Origin: JBDHRG01 sp039807445
Lineage (GTDB): Bacteria; Pseudomonadota; Gammaproteobacteria; Competibacterales; Competibacteraceae
Reading direction: 5' to 3'
Length of the DNA: 7,505 nucleotides
Assembly (NCBI GenBank): GCA_039807445.1
Contig: JBDHRG010000181.1
Span: 1-7,505 of the forward strand
Below are positions 5,430 to 7,505 of this stretch, one piece after another. Below the pieces are notes generated by a model that was not told where the DNA came from, ran no database searches, and worked only from the letters and a program-made list of their open reading frames with translations. Within the stretch, counting starts at the first letter, position 1. Every line of letters begins with the position of its first letter. A program made the translations under genes and the position numbers.

Positions 5430-6467
5430 ATGCAAGAACTCGGTCGCCTCGAAGACCTGCCCGTGGACTACCGCGAGGCCCTGGCCCAGTTGAACCTGGT
5501 GCCACTGTGGCCCAGCCTGCGCGCCGTGCTGCCGCCGGGCAAGCCGCGGCCCAACACCCGCGCGACCCACTGGTCGTACGAGGCGCTGCGCCCGCTGCTG
5601 CTGAAGGCCGGCGAGCTGACGCCGATCGACAAGGCCGAGCGCCGCGTGCTGGTGCTGGCCAACCCCGGCCACGGCCTCGACAAGATGCAGGCCAGCGCCG
5701 CGATGTACCTGGGCATGCAGCTGCTGCTGCCGGGCGAGTGGGCGCCGTCGCACCGCCACACGCCGAACGCGGTGCGCATGATCGTCGAGGGCGAGGGCGC
5801 CTACACCACGGTCGACGGCGAAAAGTGCCCGATGCGCCGCGGCGATCTGATCCTGACGCCGACCGGGCTGTGGCACGAGCACGGCCACGACGGGACCGAG
5901 CCGGTGATCTGGCTCGACGTGCTGGACCTGCCGCTGGTCCACTACATCGAAGCCTCGTATCACGTCGACGGCGAGCGCCAGGCGGTCAGGCCGGGGCGCG
6001 GCGACCGCGCCTACACGCGCGGCGGCGTGGTGCCGGCGCCGGTGTTCGAGCGCTCGAGCACGGCCTACCCGATGCTGCGCTACCCGTGGGTGCAGGCGCG
6101 CGCCGCGCTCGAGGCGCTGGCCGCCGACCTGCCGGAGCTCGAGGCGGTGCAGGTCAGCTACGTCAACCCCGAGACCGGCGCCGACGCGCAGAACATCCTC
6201 GGCTTCTACGCGCTGATGCTGCGCCCGGGCCAGACGCTGAAGCTGCCGGTGCGCTCGCCGGCATCGGTGTTCCACCTGATCGAAGGCGGCGTCGAGGTGC
6301 AGATCGAGGCGCAGACCTTCACGCTGGCCGAGGCCGATACCTGCTGCGCCCCGGGCTACACCGCGGTGACGCTGCGCAACCGCGCCCCCGACCAGCCGGC
6401 CTTCGTCTTCATCGCCGACGAGTCGCCGCTGCACCGCAAGCTCGGCGTGTTCGAACACCGCGGCTGA
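5430..6467 (+). CDS. gtdA: Gentisate 1,2-dioxygenase (bicupin, Fe(II))
   Basis: This is 345 residues, usual for the family. The ATG at 5430 has GGAGA at 5418-5422. The enzyme opens the gentisate ring between C1 and C2 with O2 to give maleylpyruvate. The N-terminal cupin carries the iron ligands: His108 and His110 in PSHRHTPNAVR, and His149 in GLWHEHGHDG. The 39-residue step from the second to the third His matches that recalled for characterised gentisate dioxygenases (His119, His121, His160). The stretch EGEGAYTTVDGEKCPMRRGD lies between. The C-terminal cupin (about residues 265-335: LRPGQTLKLPVRSPASVFHL, then EGGVEVQIEAQTFTL) lacks the HxH pair, as expected for a structural second cupin. 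It lies directly after the monooxygenase that makes its substrate. Other names are nagI, gdoA and mhbD. Confidence 0.95.
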   Translation: MQELGRLEDLPVDYREALAQLNLVPLWPSLRAVLPPGKPRPNTRATHWSYEALRPLLLKAGELTPIDKAERRVLVLANPGHGLDKMQASAAMYLGMQLLLPGEWAPSHRHTPNAVRMIVEGEGAYTTVDGEKCPMRRGDLILTPTGLWHEHGHDGTEPVIWLDVLDLPLVHYIEASYHVDGERQAVRPGRGDRAYTRGGVVPAPVFERSSTAYPMLRYPWVQARAALEALAADLPELEAVQVSYVNPETGADAQNILGFYALMLRPGQTLKLPVRSPASVFHLIEGGVEVQIEAQTFTLAEADTCCAPGYTAVTLRNRAPDQPAFVFIADESPLHRKLGVFEHRG

Positions 6468-6531
6468 TCCGGCCCTTCGACCCCGCGCCGGGCTCGAACG
6501 CCCTGTGCGGATTCACCTCAGCGCTTCGCCG

Positions 6532-6553
6532 AGCGGGCGGCGCTCCGCCTGCT
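6532..6553 (+). other. Strong intra-operon hairpin between dioxygenase and hydrolase genes
   Basis: In the 124-base gap between the two genes, AGCGGGCGG (6532-6540) pairs with CCGCCTGCT (6545-6553) around a CGCT loop, with one G-T wobble. No U-run follows, so it is unlikely to be a terminator. It could mark an mRNA processing or stability point that lowers downstream expression. In this GC-rich DNA such stems also arise by chance. Confidence 0.3.
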
Positions 6554-6591
6554 GCACGAACAGACCTTCAACCGATCCCCCGAGGGACCCC

Positions 6592-7299
6592 ATGAGTCAG
6601 TACGTCTTCGCCCCCACGCCCACCGTCGGCATCGACGTGGTCGGCCGTTCCGAGCAGTTCCTGGTGCGCCGCGTCTACTGCGTCGGCCGCAACTACGCCG
6701 CGCACGCCCGCGAGATGGGCTTCGATCCCGACCGCGAGCCGCCGTTCTTCTTCTGCAAGCCGAACGACGATGCCTCGATCGTTCCGGTCGCCGCCGGTGC
6801 GACCGCCGAGATCCCGTATCCGTCGAAGACCGCGAACTACCACTACGAGATCGAGCTGGTGGTCGCGATCGGCAAGGGCGGGCGCGACATCCCGGTCGGG
6901 CAGGCCGCCGAGCACATCTTCGGCTACGCCGTCGGCCTCGACATGACCCGCCGCGACCTGCAGATGGCGATGCGCGAGATGGGGCGTCCGTGGGAGATCG
7001 GCAAGGCATTCGACCTCTCGGCGCCGATCGCGCCGATCCACCCGATCGCCGCCACCGGCGCGCTGGCGCGCGGCGAGATCGTGCTCGAGGTCGACGGCCA
7101 GACCCGCCAGCGCAGCGATCTCGACAAGCTGATCTGGTCGGTGTCCGAGGTGATCGCCCACCTGTCCGTGCTGTTCGAGCTCATGCCGGGCGACCTGATC
7201 TTCACCGGTACCCCCGAGGGCGTCGGCGCCGTCGAGCGCGGCCAGACCATGGTCGGGCGCGTCGCCGGCTTGGGCGAGCTGCGCGTCAAGGTTGTCTGA
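6592..7299 (+). CDS. nagK: Fumarylpyruvate hydrolase (FAH family)
   Basis: This is 235 residues from ATG 6592, with GAGGG at 6582-6586; an in-frame ATG at 6505 would add an unrelated Arg/Ser/Pro-rich leader and is rejected. The fumarylacetoacetate hydrolase fold is shown by CVGRNYAAHAREMG (30-43), metal ligands Glu86 and Glu88 in YHYEIELVVAIG, Asp117 in GYAVGLDMTRRDLQ, Lys138 in WEIGKAFDLSAPI, and FTGTPEGVGAVERGQ (204-218). Known: NagK-type members split fumarylpyruvate into fumarate and pyruvate using a divalent metal. The family also includes maleylpyruvate and other acylpyruvate hydrolases, so exact substrate rests on context: it directly follows gentisate dioxygenase in the same direction. 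With no maleylpyruvate isomerase visible, direct hydrolysis of maleylpyruvate cannot be excluded. Another name is mhbH. Confidence 0.88.
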   Translation: MSQYVFAPTPTVGIDVVGRSEQFLVRRVYCVGRNYAAHAREMGFDPDREPPFFFCKPNDDASIVPVAAGATAEIPYPSKTANYHYEIELVVAIGKGGRDIPVGQAAEHIFGYAVGLDMTRRDLQMAMREMGRPWEIGKAFDLSAPIAPIHPIAATGALARGEIVLEVDGQTRQRSDLDKLIWSVSEVIAHLSVLFELMPGDLIFTGTPEGVGAVERGQTMVGRVAGLGELRVKVV

Positions 7300-7340
7300 G
7301 CACGACCGTCCCGACCGCCGCACCCCTGCCTCAGGACTGA

Positions 7341-7367
7341 AGGACCCCGCGGGGACCCCGCCCGGGG
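7341..7367 (+). other. Cluster of GC-only palindromes before the permease gene
   Basis: The 151-base gap after the hydrolase holds CCCCGCGGGG (7345-7354, a perfect palindrome), GGGG-A-CCCC (7351-7359) and CCCCG-cc-CGGGG (7356-7367), built on a direct GGACCCCGC repeat (7342-7350 and 7352-7360... offset by one G). The overlapping stems are mutually exclusive. They could slow transcription or set different levels for the downstream gene. No U-run follows, so a classical terminator is not supported. Confidence 0.35.
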
Positions 7368-7450
7368 CCCCGTGCAGGCGCGGTCTGCCCCGCGCCGCCG
7401 CGCAGGCCATCGATCCACACAAGACCGAATCACCTCAGGAGGACCTCCCC

Positions 7451-7505
7451 GTGGAGACCCGTCGCACGATAGACGTACAGGATTTCATCAACGGGCATCC
7501 GTTCT
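7451..7505 (+). CDS. Probable aromatic-acid MFS permease (first 18 codons only)
   Basis: GTG 7451 is preceded by a near-perfect ribosome site, AGGAGG (7437-7442), 8 bases away. The visible residues VETRRTIDVQDFINGHPF match the start of the AAHS-type permeases (PcaK, BenK and MhbT-like), whose N-termini read roughly 'RTIDVQ.FI......FS.FQW' before the first membrane helix. Such permeases import benzoate or hydroxybenzoates with protons and are common in gentisate operons, so a 3-hydroxybenzoate or gentisate importer is inferred. The gene leaves the window before any membrane segment, so the call depends on the N-terminal motif and the neighbours. Confidence 0.7.
   Translation, partial: METRRTIDVQDFINGHPF

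Noticed and set aside
1..7505. CRISPR array, tRNA, rRNA or insertion sequence.
   Set aside because: No regularly spaced direct repeats, no cloverleaf or rRNA-like stretches, and no transposase frame or terminal repeats with target duplication were seen.

Overview
The window is high-GC DNA with G/C-rich third codon positions. It most likely comes from a betaproteobacterium, perhaps of the Azoarcus/Thauera (Rhodocyclales) or Burkholderiales type. That assignment rests on base composition, on the NahR/NagR-like regulator and on the gentisate gene order, so it is an inference and not a species call.

Region 1 (1-2256) is the 3' three quarters or so of a large restriction enzyme of the type III R-subunit kind. 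It has superfamily 2 helicase motifs followed by a C-terminal PD-(D/E)xK nuclease. Its Walker A end and any methyltransferase partner lie upstream, outside the window. The gene ends in small dyads and an interspersed-type repeat (2243-2317) that can form two mutually interlocked stems.

Region 2 (2400 to about 3026) is a graveyard of toxin-antitoxin modules, all reading rightward. It holds an AbrB-type antitoxin whose tail appears to be replaced by the end of a PIN toxin, a frameshifted antitoxin-like fragment, a possible Phd/YefM-like antitoxin tail, and the frameshifted and truncated start of a second VapC/FitB-type PIN toxin. No intact gene is seen between 2634 and 3061.

Region 3 (3062-7505) is an aerobic 3-hydroxybenzoate/gentisate catabolic cluster. 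A LysR-type regulator on the minus strand is divergent from 3-hydroxybenzoate 6-monooxygenase, gentisate 1,2-dioxygenase, a fumarylpyruvate hydrolase (FAH family) and the first 18 codons of what looks like an aromatic-acid MFS permease. The expected flow is uptake of 3-hydroxybenzoate, para-hydroxylation to gentisate, ring cleavage to maleylpyruvate, isomerisation to fumarylpyruvate and hydrolysis to fumarate plus pyruvate. The maleylpyruvate isomerase is not in view.

The most unusual signal is in the 239-base divergent intergenic region (3959-4197). An AT-rich core holds LysR-type dyads. Downstream of it are two tandem, related nested inverted repeats (4048-4087 and 4113-4150), each with a CCTTGA...TCA(A)GG centre inside a CCCGAA...TTCGGG frame. 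They could be paired operators, including FNR/CRP-like half-sites, or a duplicated structured leader RNA. I cannot assign them to a described element.
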